Origin: Trematomus loennbergii
Taxonomy: Eukaryota > Chordata > Actinopteri > Perciformes > Nototheniidae
DNA: 64,000 nt
Direction of reading: 5' to 3'
NCBI GenBank assembly: GCA_012861695.1
Contig: JAAOOA010000016.1
Span: 20,854,202-20,918,201 of the forward strand
Part shown: positions 40,061-53,600 of the stretch, in pieces
Numbering within the stretch: the first letter of the stretch is position 1
How the letters are laid out: the number at the start of each line of letters is the position of its first letter
The notes under the pieces: generated by a model
What the model saw: the letters and a program-made list of their open reading frames with translations, nothing else
Told to the model about the DNA's origin: nothing
Database searches by the model: none
Program-made: the position numbers and the translations under genes

Positions 40061-43000
40061 ACATAACACACATAAAAAAGTAGTAGTAAATAAAAGATTT
40101 GGCTCATTTGAAACCGGTGCACCAGCACTTACAATGGTTTTGCTTATCGAAGCAAATATACCTGGAAGCATCAGCTAAATGAAATGTCATGTTATATTGC
40201 TTTATCAGAGGATTGATGTACTGTAACAGTTCCATATGGTGATAATCTATCAGATGTTAGTATTTCACACTAAGGTGAAATACTGATGAAAAGTAATCAT
40301 CATCAGGCACTAGCCCTTACAAATTACACTTATGTTTAAATTAGCGCAAACATTTCCTATAATGAAATATTATTTTTGCAAGAATCCCCCCTTAATGATA
40401 TTCATGTTCATTCATTCATTAACTTCACGTAGAGTATGCATCAGTTTAGTGCTTTGAGATACTATTCTCTGACACTGTAATGAAGTTTCTTTCTGGCTTC
40501 CACGTTTCTTTTGTTCATGCAAACACAAACTATTTACACAGCAAACAAAGGAAAACAATCCAATTAAAACATGAATATTTTCTAAGTAAGCTGCAGCCGG
40601 AGTGTAAAAGTAGACGTCATGTTTGTCATTTTAATCAGCTCATGTTCCTGTAGTGATTAGTTCCAAATCAAATATAAAATAGCAATAACAAAACCCGATA
40701 TGGCTTTAAATGTACTTTTTACATTCAAAGTCACTTTTAATGTACGATTGTGTTTAACATTACAAAGTATACTCAATCTCAATCACAAATGATATTGGTA
40801 ATATTGGTCATACCAAGTTTGTAAGTAAGTTGTATAATTGTGATCATCTGTAGAACTGCAGGAGAGGGTCCGGAACAAATCTTGTTACAGGAACAATCAA
40901 ATATATCATATCGTATAATCTGATGTTAACCTCCAGTTTGGTAACAGTAATCAGCCACATGTATAGACCAAAGATAATTTGATTTAATGCTAAGGGCAAA
41001 TACACTCTTACCCAAAAAGTTGGAATACATATATATTGTTAACCTCTTCTCATTAATTATTTTGTGTGTAAAAAAAGGAATGTGTCTGAAAACAAAATGA
41101 TTTCACCTGTATGGGAAACAGAGTACCAGCTGATACCTGAGCCTCAAACTCACAGTATAGGAATTGTTAGTAAAGAAAATCTCTTTACATTAATAAGATG
41201 CCCCACTAATCACAAATAGAAACACTGCAGTTACTAAAACCTTCTTTGTAAACTGTTTATGAATCCTGTTGTAGGTTTTACTTTGGCCAGTCCTCACATC
41301 ATCCTGTTCCTGTCTCTCTGCGCTCCTCCGACTCCGACAAGCTGTCTCTAAATTGCCCTCAGCTGAGGGATTTGCGGAGTGATACCACTACTCTTTCAGG
41401 GGTGTTAGATGGAGGAGGGATAAGGTTGGATGACATTTCATTGATCAGAAGAGACTGACTACAGCAGGTGGCTTTGATGGGATCTATATTTCAAACTGCG
41501 TTCATGTTACATTTTGAAAGCGTTTCCCATGCAGCACTCCCTCACCTCCTCCGCTATCACAGGCCGTCTGCACAGTGTTGTTTTGAATCACACATTGGGA
41601 CACATTCGGCAGAGAGTGATCTTGAATGTTGTTTGTGCACACAGTAAATATTGCTCGACACTACCAGAATTGATCGTTTACTGGGATGTTACAGAGTATT
41701 TATTTGGTGTTTTTTACACCGAGGACCACCTCAGTGTCGTACTGTCAGTCTTCCTCTCTGCTTTGGTGTGTATGAATAATTATCTTGGGGATGAATGATG
41801 GAACCTTATGTTTGTATACAAAAACCACATTGTCTCATTGTCTAATTACAGTACAAATTGAGCTTTTAGGTCTTATTTTAGAATATTTCAAGCTATAAAC
41901 TATTTTTTGGAATATAAATCTTTACAGTTTTTAATTTAAGTGCAATTTAAATAGGTTTGGATAAATGACATTGGAAGCCATTTCAAGATTAAAAAGTACT
42001 AACCACCCCAAAAGGTGTCTGTGTGCCAACGATACAATTATGTGAAGGGAAATTAATTAACTTCCACTGACCCAACCAGAAAATAAATGAGAAAAGCAAA
42101 GTAAGCCAAAAGCTCAGTGGACCACAATTCCAAATGCTTGTTCAATCAAACTCATCATCATCTTTATCCGACCAATAAATCCAGGTTGCTGGGTTTATTT
42201 GGTCACGGATGATAGAGCATCTTCCAACTAACCTCACCCCTCCTCATCATCCACAAATGGGTGAGGAAGAATCAACGGTCCCCAGCAGCTCCCTATTGCA
42301 ATTAATTTTATCCCTAAAATCAATCTATGGGATCTTTTGCCCACTGTTATCTATGGTGGCAAAACCCACATGACATGTCTTATATGTTTCTCACTCAATC
42401 TTCAAAATAAAAGAAAGTGGAAAACAGTTTCTTTATTTTTCTCGGGAAGTTGATAAAAAACACAATTCAAATGTAATAACATACTGTAGGTATCAAAGAA
42501 TTTAAAAAAATCTATTTCAGGGGAAATGGTCTTTTAGTGATAAACATAATCATTATGTTGGCCATCATGTCTAACAGAGTCTGCAGGAACTTTTGGACAC
42601 TTGTTGCTAAAGTATTGTTTTTTGAAAACTGCACTCTTCAAAGCTAAATGCCGCATGCCAAATTAAATAACACCAGCCAAGACTTGTCAAAACCAGACTC
42701 TGAACCTTTGTTTTTCTCCTTGTTGCTTTGACACACTCCAGCACACACAGACACAGGGTCCCAGCACAGACAAAACGTACTCGCATACATATTTTCAGAA
42801 TAGATTATTCAGAATATGTGCGACTGACTTATGAGGAAAGAACTGTATTAAGAAAACTGTTCAGAAATCAGTGTCTTTGATATTGTTTTGCTTATCAGAA
42901 CATTTGACCTGTAACTACATAACACATAATAAGAAAAAAACTTTAACAGATGCTGAACTGAGGTTCTTTAACCTAAATGCTAATGTCAACATGCTTACAT

Positions 43001-45123
43001 GCCGGTTTTTAACAGATGCAGTACCATTTTTTTTGTGTTCATCATCTGAGTTAACCATACACGAACATTGAGATATTGACCTGATCTTTTTAATCCATCC
43101 CATGGCTTTTACCGACAATCCACTCAGCCAAATGGCAACACTAGAGGAAAAGTCAGGGGATCACTAAGTCAATTGGTTTCATTCCTAAGAGACCGTGAAT
43201 AAACCAAATGTCATGTCAATCCATTTCACAGTTGAGATATTTCAGTAGGACCAAAGCGGTCGAGCAACCAACCAACCATCACCATCACTATAACAATAAG
43301 GTTGTTTATTTTCCCTTGAATGTGTATTTTACATTGTATCAATACATAAGCATTTTGGAAAGGAAACCATATAAGCTGTCAGAGCTGCAGCTGCCACTGA
43401 GGGCAGTGTGGTCATGTGCTCTATTTGTCTGTGCAATTATAAAGGCAGGTTATGGACAATAGGACGCTACACAGAAAGGGCAACACGTTTAAACAAAGTC
43501 AATTCTTTTTAAAAGGTGATGCATGTTACACATTTAGAGTGTGATTGTATTAGCTTTGTCAATAAATGTATGCCTTTAAATCCAACCTTTACAGGCAGTG
43601 AGGAATTCATCAATACTCACTAGAGGACGTCATAGTCGGCTCTACAGTATATTGACTTTCTCTCCTCTCTGAAAACACATTGTGGTGGCTGGTTTGCTTC
43701 TTGTGGCGACTTCAAGTGTTAACTGAACTTTCATCTATTCCATTGCGAACTCCTCGAGAGCCTTAGATATCCCTTGGACCAGCTAATCCTTTCTTTTTCA
43801 ATATTCATCTGAAAACTAATGGTAATGTTAACACTAAATATGGAAAAGAAAGTGTATTAAGGGATAGTTTGTTCAAAACTAATTTGATGATGCCTTCAAG
43901 ATGATGCAATTTGGGTACAATTCCTAATAAGGTTTTAGCATACTACATGGGGATAACTGTAAGAGTAAGACTAAGACAGAAAAGGAAATTAGCCAAATTG
44001 TCTTTGGCTGAGAGTCGCTTTCATTCATTAAAAAAACACGTCTAAGTAAAATGTATGTGTTTTGGTTTGTACAGAATAAAAAAATACTGCTTAGTCTTTA
44101 TTTCTCTTCCTACAATTTCTAGATGGGTGTTTTTAATCAACAGCATCAGCACAGTAATTTCCAGCGGGATAATAAATCACCTCTACCCTGGAGACAGACA
44201 AACACGGACATGCGTGATGGATAGCCAAGCTGTTAAAATGTGAAAACACACAGTTTGGAAAGAGACAATACAGCGCAAGAGTGTATGCCAAGAGGCACTA
44301 TGCCAAAGTGAAACTACCCATTATCATGAGTAATAATCTTTAGGGAAAAAGGTGATTTCAAACTATATTGCCCAGGGTGATGGCAATGATAGCACCATAA
44401 GTGAGAAAAAAAGAACGCCAAAATATGCTGTTTGTGACATGAACACAAGGCAAACTTTAGGGTAAACAATCTATTTGACTGAATGCCAAGAGAAGAACTT
44501 AAGGAAAAATAACGAAAAAGTGCGAACAGACTGCAGCAGCTGAGGACAATATGAAAGAGAACACGCAAGTAGGTAACGAGGCACAACATAAGGATGTGGG
44601 AGCCAAAAAAGGTCAGTCAAGGTAAAAGGAAACACATGATAAGCACATAAAAACAAGTTATGACCTATAATGGAGGGAGATGATTATGTGGTTGTAACAC
44701 TTGAATGGGCTGGCGGGGTGGAAATGGCAGCAGTGAATGTATCTTCTCCTCTGGGGTAAATTGTGTGTGACTGCTTTGCGTGTCCATCATTTCTCTCTAC
44801 AGTCTAATTACAGCCGGTTCCACCTGGCTTCACCGCTCTGTCCTGCTCCTGCGCAATGAGGGTAACATGAGACTCAGAGATGAGAGGTAAAGTGGGAGTA
44901 ATTGCTGTTGGAGTGAGGAACATTTAGTTGTTTTTACATCCAACAAAGTACGTGTGTTGAATCAGCAGCTTTGCTTTTCAATTATGGGAACATTTCAAGG
45001 TGCAAAGAAGAAGAAGGACGGTTTAAAGAGACAAGAGCCTAAACATGTCATTTCAGACGAAGGTGAATACAGGTATATCATGATGAGAAAAACAATGTGT
45101 GTCAAAGCATGCAAACATGTACT
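40061..45123. other. non-coding region, one repeat fragment
   Basis: Contains a small perfect hairpin (40259-40284) and a diverged dispersed-repeat fragment (about 43060-43290). Nothing else could be supported. Confidence 0.5.
43060..43290 (+). repeat. dispersed repeat fragment, same family as 3400-3880
   Basis: Contains TAGAGGAAAAGTCAGGGGAT, GTCATGTCAATCCATTTCAC, the core GAGATATTTCA (43234-43244) and AGGACCAAAGCGGTCGAG. The order of these words matches the copies near 3.8 kb and 58.5 kb. Confidence 0.5.
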
Positions 45124-45796
45124 ATAGAGAGGCGAAGTCCCTCCCCTTCCGGTTGAGCTCCATGGGACCTTATTTCGGAAAAGTTATGCATTGAAGTCAA
45201 TGGAGCGAGAAAGATTATTTTTCGATCCCGTTTGAATTGTGCCACGAATTACACATATGATGTTTGTCAATTTAAAAGATAATTTTACAAGTCAAAAAAA
45301 TACAAATGTGTCGTAAAACTGTGAAGTAACACATATTTTGTGTGAAACCGCTCAATGAACTACATCTCCCGTCTCGCACCACACACCAAGACGGCCGTCA
45401 CGTTGGCACATTTCACTTCTTTCTTTCAGCATGAGGCGAAAAGTATTAAAAGAGGTGAAAATCACTAAGTCTGGCATGTTGAGAGCTGTACATTCACACA
45501 AGGGGAGTTAGTCGGTTCCGTAAGAGCCAGCATGCGGGACCGGGATTCTGGGATTTGTAGTCTTTCTAGTTGCGTATTTTTCATAGTCTTATATTTCAAC
45601 CGTTTTACGACAAACTGTGACTTTTCTTACATGAAAATTATTATTTAAGATTGACAAACATCATATGTGTAATTCGTGGCACAATTCAAACGGGATCGAA
45701 AGATAATCTTTCTCTCTCCATTGACTTCAATACAAACTTTTTCCGAAATAAGGTCCCATGAGTCCCACCGGAACGGGAGGGACTTCGCCTCTCTAT
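45124..45796. mobile_element. fold-back (long inverted repeat) MITE
   Basis: The element starts ATAGAGAGGCGAAGTCCCTC and ends with the inverse (GAGGGACTTCGCCTCTCTAT). The inverted arms extend about 200 bp inward (left to about 45320, right from about 45590), sharing blocks such as AAACGGGATCGAAA, GTGCCACGAATTACACATAT and TTTTACGACA with small indels. The central 270 bp are unique. There is no coding capacity. The target duplication is not clear, so the superfamily is unassigned. Confidence 0.8.
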
Positions 45797-48700
45797 TAGA
45801 AACCCAAAAAGTATGCATCTGAAAATGAGTCCCCTTTAAAAAAGATTTGTCTCTCATTTAAGCTGCAATATTGTCCGTGTGTAGCTCAAGCTTTACTTCC
45901 AAGGCCAAGGATCAAGTCATTAACATTTAATGTGTCTAAAGGTTGTATTTGTAAAAAACCCTGTCACTATGTGGTATGTTCCCATTGTAAGCTGGAGTAA
46001 GCAGTGGTAAACCTGTCACTATTACTACTGTAAACTGCCTGTGTGAGTAAAGAGAACTTGACAGGAGGTGTGGCGCTTAACAAACGATCGATTCTCTTCA
46101 CTTCCTGTAGCTACTGCTTTATCTGGTAACTCTTTCTATCCATTGAGAGTCATTATCTCAACTGAATGCAGAACCCTTTTTCAAACATAAGCAGCTTCCT
46201 TTAAAACGTCTGGAGATCCAACAGAACTGCTCCCAAGATGCATCACAATGAAGAGTCCTTGCCTTCACTATCTATTAAGAGGATGCCTTTTTCTCCTTTT
46301 ATCAGAATAATGACGGAGACAGAAGCTGAATAATAGAACTGAGACTCATCTGATCAAGCAGCAAATCCGTGCCTCCAACTTTTTTACTTTCTGTTATCAT
46401 TACCCCCTGAAACTTATTTTAAAGCTGTCATTCAGAGTAATTCAGAAATATTTCATCAGAAAGGCAAATAATAATGTTGTCCAGGGAAATTAAGATTGTG
46501 AAGTCTTTGAAGTGACGGGACAAACAAAAACAACAATCCCCCGGTGCTGTCTACAGGTGATGAAGCTCAGTATGGTAACATATTCAGAAAAGGCTGAACC
46601 AAAATAATAAGACAGACAGCACGTGAGAAATGCTGGCACACATTTACACGAACAAACACTGTGGCGATAATTAATCATGATACCAGGTTATTATTTTTTT
46701 GACTTTAAGCCTAATTGCTCAACAGGGTATGACACTCAGAATTATCCTGTCTTTTGTGGGCTCATTAGTAAGAAAAAGGTATTCATTTTAGTCTATGACA
46801 CCCAAACCCCATCAGTTGAATAATAAGTAGTCCATATCAAAATGCACAGCGATCGTCTGACATTAAAGAGGATTTGGCACAATCACCCTTCAAAATAATA
46901 ATCACTTGTTACAAATCCTGACAAATATGACTTAGTGTATCGATTACAGCGATGACAGCTGATGGATTATTAAAAAATTAGCGATAGCTCTAATTTAACG
47001 AGACAAGTACGACATGTAGAAGGTATACTTAATAATCTGTCAAAATCAGTTTGTCAGTTATAATTTGCTAGATGAAGAATGACAAGCAGGAGACCTTCCA
47101 ACCATAGCTGCCATAGCTGTCTATCAGAGGTGAACATTGCCAATACATTTAAAAGCATCCGTTTAAATACACAACAGCAGTTCAACGAGGAGAAAGGATT
47201 ACCTGCAGCTCAGTCACAGACAGAGTCTACCTACAGACACATTCATGACAGGAAATGTTTAAACTGTCTTTAAGAGTCATAGAAACAAGTTTTCTTACTG
47301 AGGGAGACGGCTCCGTACTGAACATCACGACTCTCTGTGTGCCACGTTTCAACAACTCCACTCACTCACTCAGCGAGAATAATGGAAGACTTCCCCAAAT
47401 GTGAGCCAGCCCTCACACCATGGGCATCTCTTCAAATTCAGATTGAGAGTGTTCCAGGGCATTAGATTGAAAGCTACTCTTATAAAAGTGAAAATCCATT
47501 AAAGGAGCTTTCTCTGAGGATACCCAGGAAAGGCTTCAGAGGATCAGGAGACTGCGTGCGCTGCATTGAAAAGAAAATGCCACTTAATTCCTTATATTAC
47601 GTTCTTTATGGTTTGCTGACACTCTCAGTCAGTTTCTCAGCTGGCGGGTGCTTTGTAGCCCTTTTCTGGATGATTCGTTATACAATCAGTGTTAGCTCTA
47701 TGTACATTTCAGGTGTTGAGGACACACTGAGATAAGGTTTTCGGAGAAGGAAGAAATAGTGTTTTAACTGTGGGAGGTGAGACAACAGAATCAAGGAAGC
47801 ATTTTATAACCCGAGCGCCTCGCCTAATGAAATACTGCCATGTGAGACATTTATTGCTGTGAACCTTAAATTATCCACAGAGCCATTTGGAAGGCAGATA
47901 TCCGGCCTGTGTGAGTAAAGACACATTTTATGGCCTTCTCCTCCACTTACCCAGTTGGGAATTGAATTTGGTGATATTACAGACCTGAATTAAGTTTGCG
48001 AACAAACAAATGACCTGCTATGTTTGGCTTCCAGGCCGGGTGTCTGTTACACCACTGTCCTGGTCCTCTTATTGTGTTAGCACACAAAGAGACTTTACTG
48101 TGTAACTACAGAGCCACTCACTGACGGTTTCAAACCACAGTTTGTTGAGAAACATGTCTTGGCTTAGTCATGTCTGAGGTATGCCAAGTATTGGCCACCC
48201 AAACAGAGGACATTTGTGGCTTATGTTTGAAAATGATGAGATGAGACAAACAACAACAAACCAAAGTATGTCTAATCACTGTAACAAATTATGAATATTC
48301 AAGGATGTAGTTTGCAAACAAACTGTTAATCACTGCTATATACAACACTTACATAAACCGAAATAATGATAACACCAAGCGTATGTAGGTCAGGTTTGTG
48401 GTCTTTTGAATTTCATTTCAATTAGGGCAGCTTTATGTAAAATTGAGTCAAAGTTCAGGCACAGTTTTACAGATTGTGTGATGTCAAGGATATGACCTTT
48501 AAAGTCTGGGGGTCGTACAAACAAACATACATCACGATGTTAGGGAGGAAAACAGGCCTGCCAATCATCCGCAGTCATTTCCAGCTGCAGCTAATGTGAA
48601 TATTCAGTCCTCTATCCGGTCAAGACCGGTAGATGGGTCGTTACTCAATATGAGCCAATTATTGTGTCATTGTTCCTCTTACCCTCCAGGTGACAAAGCT

Positions 48701-49828
48701 TTTGTCACAGCAAGACTATCACTAAGACAAATGGCTAAAGATGTGATTATCTATCGATTTTCTGATCAATAAATCAGTCTCTGCATCATCATCTTGGACA
48801 GAGGATAGCATCATCTCTAAGGTAGATATAGAAAAAAAGGATCTATCTAAAACGTTTTTGCATTTTTGGGGGGTTAATACATATATCACACACCATGAAA
48901 TATGACTTCACAGGGACACCCATCTCCTGAAGGCAAGAGGTACAGTGAGGAAGTCAGCTAGCTCATTCTTTTATCTCTCAACTTTAGAAGCTTTCTTTTG
49001 ATCTGCACCTGCTTTTTAAACATCCTACTTCTGTTCCCGTCTCTTAGTTTCTCTCTTCCTTCCTGAATGTTGTGCAATCCCACCGCTTTTAACAACTTTT
49101 GCTGTTCTCAACCATAGTCTCCCAAAGTTTTAGTAAAGTATGTCACAGTCATACATCTACTGTATAGTGTGACAAGATGAGACATTTGAATTTAGAAATG
49201 CTGAATCAAAGACACAGATGGGTTGGAGGTGTGAAATAGTGACTATCATCACCTCATGCCATATGTTTGATTAAAGCAGTTCATCCAAATCATCACAGGC
49301 CGAGCATTAAACATTGAGACATATTTGTCATTCTCATTGCTCTCGGCTGTAATGAAGCTGCAAATTCATTAGAATTGTTCGGCCGGAGCCCTGAGGCATT
49401 GACTTTTGCATTATGCTGTCTTAGTAAAGCCATTAACACCATGTCACTGAGGCGTCTCTCTGTCGATGACCACACACAGAGGTGGCTATCAGAATTCACA
49501 TCAGATCAAAGCTCATCGCCTCTGCTTTTGTCTCGATTAGCAGCAGGTGCAGCAGAAGAATCAGCCAGACATTATTCATTGCTGCTGGTCTGGCTTAAAA
49601 GGAGATTTTCAATGGCCTATTGCAGTGCAGGCAAGCCGAATGCACACACCAACACAAGCTGGAAACTGGAAGAGACAGGAAATCAAGACAGAAATCCATT
49701 TGCCGGTTAGTCGTACGGGTTGTTTCATTGCTAGTAAGTTGGATTGATTGCATAGTAGATGGGAATGTGCTCTGCTGTTGTGCTTTATAAACGTGAACAG
49801 GCTCCTCCGCTGGAAAAAAACGTTTTAA
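45797..49828. other. non-coding region, nothing recognised
   Basis: No exon-like, RNA or mobile-element structure was found in about 4 kb. Confidence 0.5.
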
Positions 49829-50633
49829 AGGAGAGGTGTCATGGCCATTTCCACTGATCATAATTCCATTGTTGAGGTCTACTAAATAGATTTATATTGT
49901 GCATTTTTCCAAACTCACATTGGTTTCTCATACAGCATCTCTGTAAACTACGTGTATTCACTGAATTTCACTCTCTGCCTTTAACGGCTCGTTGTAGCTC
50001 CAATAGCTCCAGCCCCCACCCTCCCTGTGAGCACAGTGTGCTCTGATTGGTCGGGACGTTGTGAATCGCGCTGAGCACCGTGGAGGTGTTGTTTCCTTGT
50101 TTAGCGATACATAGTGAAACACAGCCAAACTCATCCTGAGCACACACAAACTCACAGCCGAAGTAAAAACAATAAGTGTGGCTTGATATTGAGTAAGAAA
50201 AAGGTTGATAAACGCTGTGAGAATGGGTCTGCAGAGAGAATTTCGCCGCGATCCCAACTGTCTGTTATCAGCCTGCAGCCAGGGAGGAGAAATCAGCAGA
50301 GCTGCCTGTGTGTGAGGAAGTCCGTGGATTGGTCAATTTGGACCAATCAGCGGGGGCTTAACGTAACGGCTCCGCGGTTGTAACGTAACGGCTACACGGA
50401 TTGGTCCATTTCGTTCCGGGTACGGGTTGACATCATGCCGTACCCGGAAGATTCAAATGAACAATGACGTATCTCCAACGAGGCGTTTTGGGGAGGTATT
50501 TTCTGTGTTAGAGTTTTACTCGCTATAGGGTGTACTTTGAGGGTTTGTGACTCTGCACACCGTTTACATGCATAACAACCTTCATAACACACAAGGGGAC
50601 GGGTAATAACCGGAAAAGCATGACACCTCTCCT
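49829..50633. mobile_element. TTAA-flanked MITE, family C
   Basis: An 805-bp element between TTAA at 49825-49828 and 50634-50637. The terminal inverted repeats are AGGAGAGGTGTCATG and CATGACACCTCTCCT, a perfect 15-bp match. The TTAA duplication again points to piggyBac-type mobilisation. The interior has several ATTGG/CCAAT motifs, some facing each other (GATTGGTCAATTTGGACCAA near 50328), and a short direct repeat of GTAACGTAACGGCT-type words around 50360-50395. No transposase frame is present. Confidence 0.85.
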
Positions 50634-53600
50634 TTAAGAGAGCAAGAAGAACAGACATTTCAGTTTCATTTTAACCTGAAAAGGAGCAAAACACTTCTTA
50701 TCGCTGCAGATAAAATGTGCCAGGGGTCAGCGAATTACGCTTAAGGCAATGAAGGCACACTCTGACCTTCTGTTCAGAAAGAGCACACTATGATCAACGA
50801 GCCTGAAAACCATGGAAACTCAGCAGATAAGCGAATGTCCAGCAAGTTTGTAAACTGTGAAAAGTGAGTTATCGGCCATCTCAACTGCAATCCCATTTGC
50901 ATGCTTCCTAGGTGTTAAAGCGAAATGTAAAAGCTGCTTTCTTCAAAAACTCCTACAGGAACTATTTCAGGACTCTTTTTTTTTTATCTGATATTCATCA
51001 AATGGTGTTATTAAAAGCTTATTCATTTTAGCAAGCCATGGTGATACATAATTATAAGAAGTGCATAGTTATTATCAGCAATATAAGTATCAAAAGTAAA
51101 AGCCATCTTATTGCAGTGGAATGGCCCTAAAGTGTTATTTTGATCATGTATTATATGATTTTTACTGATGCAGTAACATGCATTTTAATGTTGTAGCTGG
51201 TTGAGATGGAGCACATTTTAACTAGATATAAGAATATTATGTTGGGTAATTTCACTATATCAGAGCAACATATTCTATAGACTGATTGTTTAATGGAAAC
51301 CAAGATAAATGTAGACAAGTAAAAAGTACAATATTTCCCTTAAATTGGTAAAGTAGAAGTAGCTAGTAGCATAAAATCATTAGAGGCATACAATCCTATG
51401 GGAATGTAAAAAATAACTGGACCGCTTTTAAATAATACTGTAAAACATGGGGTTGTTTCAACACCAGGGCGGTAAAATCTATAATTGTATGAACAGTTTA
51501 TGAGATGAGACATGTGGCTCCACAGTCTCTCACAGTGTGCACAGATCGACCAATCATGAAGGCCGGGGAGGTAAAGAAAATCCATTTGGAGTTCATTTAA
51601 GGTGCATCTTTTATGCTCCATGCTGTAACTTTGGAAAGTTAGAAGTTTTAACTGAATGCAGTCAGAACTCAGACCTCTCTCTTCTTCATCACTATCAAGG
51701 CCTACAGTAGCTTTTAATTTCCTCTCAATAGCTTTTACCTCTGCCTCATACTGCAGGACTTTGTGTCCCTCAGTTTTGGATGCTGACCAAAAACTCAGTC
51801 CCTCACCCTATAATGCTGATGTAAGGCTTTCCGTGCCATCTGCCAGCTATGTGGATTTGCAAATATGGATGCAAGTGCATCTGTAAGGTTATTTCTGACG
51901 CGGCGTACAGTACGCTGTACGAAGGCAGGAAGGCGAAAAGAAGACCGAGGAGGAATAGTAATGGACAGGAGAGTGTATTACGGCAGAGAGAGCAAGCTGG
52001 AAGATAATTCTCTTTTTTTCTTAAGACGCTACCGTTTCCTCAAAGTAACAATGGAGACATTTCAAGACTGGTTAAAGCCTTGCTGCTGAAATCCACTGGG
52101 AAGAGAAATAATCCACACTTTAAATCTTGGCTTTTAAATCAAATCAAATGAGTGCTACTAAATGAGCTGAATTCCGCCTGAAAAAAATTTTTTTATCCAA
52201 TTCCAACAGTACTTTGAACTGATCATGAATATTCAGACCCCAGCCAGCTCGAACTGACCTCAGTCTCACTGGGGGAATGAAATGTTGGAGAGCAGACATG
52301 TTTGACTGGGCAAACAAATCCACTTTAACACAACGTTAGCTTTTGCAAATAAACCAGGCTGCACACGCCTGCAAATCAAATGTTGAGTGGACTTTTGATG
52401 TAGGGTCTGTTAAGGCTAATATGTCAGTAAGGCTCTGCTGGTTATGTCCCAAGAGAGACACTTAAACTACATGCATTTAGCTAAAGAAATTTGTGACTTA
52501 CATAAGCATCCCCAGGGAAGAGAAATCCTCTGGAGGGCTTTTTCTTTTCAGCTAAAAGGGGATGGTCTGAATCAATGGACTGTCATGAACTGCTGGACAG
52601 GGTGGTATTCTTGGCTCCAATCATTCACAGGGAAAGTGACTGTGAGCATTATTGCACCTCACAAATCACACTGCCAGTTAGCTTAGCTGATGGACAAGGA
52701 GCAGCAGGGCTTCAATTTGTTCGTGAAATGAAAAATATATTTTACATTAGGAAGTGAAGCTCCATTAAAGTCACGTTTTTTCTACATCAGGCAAAAAACT
52801 GCCATTTCCATCCTTTTGACATTCTCATAGTTTAAAGACAAGAACAGAGCCAGTATAATGAATAGAAGATTAAAATAGAACAAGACCTTTTTAAATGAAC
52901 ATATAACACAGCATAAAAATAAAAGGATAAGGATATAGGGGTTCACAACTCATGTCATTTTTGCCATAATGACATTTATTGTAATAGAGTACATTTCAAT
53001 ACAATCTGTTGATTAAAGCAAGCAACATTTTAGTATCTGTCTTCTGCTTTAAAGCAAGTGATTTGAACATGGCACATAGGCTTAAGAGAATGCTGTGTAT
53101 TCCGTGTAATAGAAAATTGTGATTTCACCAGAGACAAAACAACTTCAAATTGTTTGTTATCTCCAACCAGGAGTCTCTTAACCACTTATGTTACATGAAT
53201 TGTGTTTACTGTCTCAGAAGATAAAGAAAATCAGCACATTCTCAAAATGTAGAAGCTTGCTTTCTGCTTTAAAAGCTATTTGAATTGTACACCCTCATTT
53301 TCTTGACTGATAGATACATTATTTAAGCTTTACCGCTAATACAGAATGGTTAGTGGATACATTTCGATAACATGTTAAATACCTGACAAATAAGGAACCT
53401 CATCGCCTTGATACAAAACGCACAGTTCTGCTCATTGATTTTAAACAATGCCTGTGTCTCAGTATAGACGGCATTGAACATCTCTGAAGACAGAATGTAC
53501 ATCTTCTTATCACACCCTGGTTTCCATCACGTTCTCAAAAATCTTTCACTGTCAGAATCAGTGCAATATATTCTGTGCAAATCCAAAGGAGCTGGCAAAC

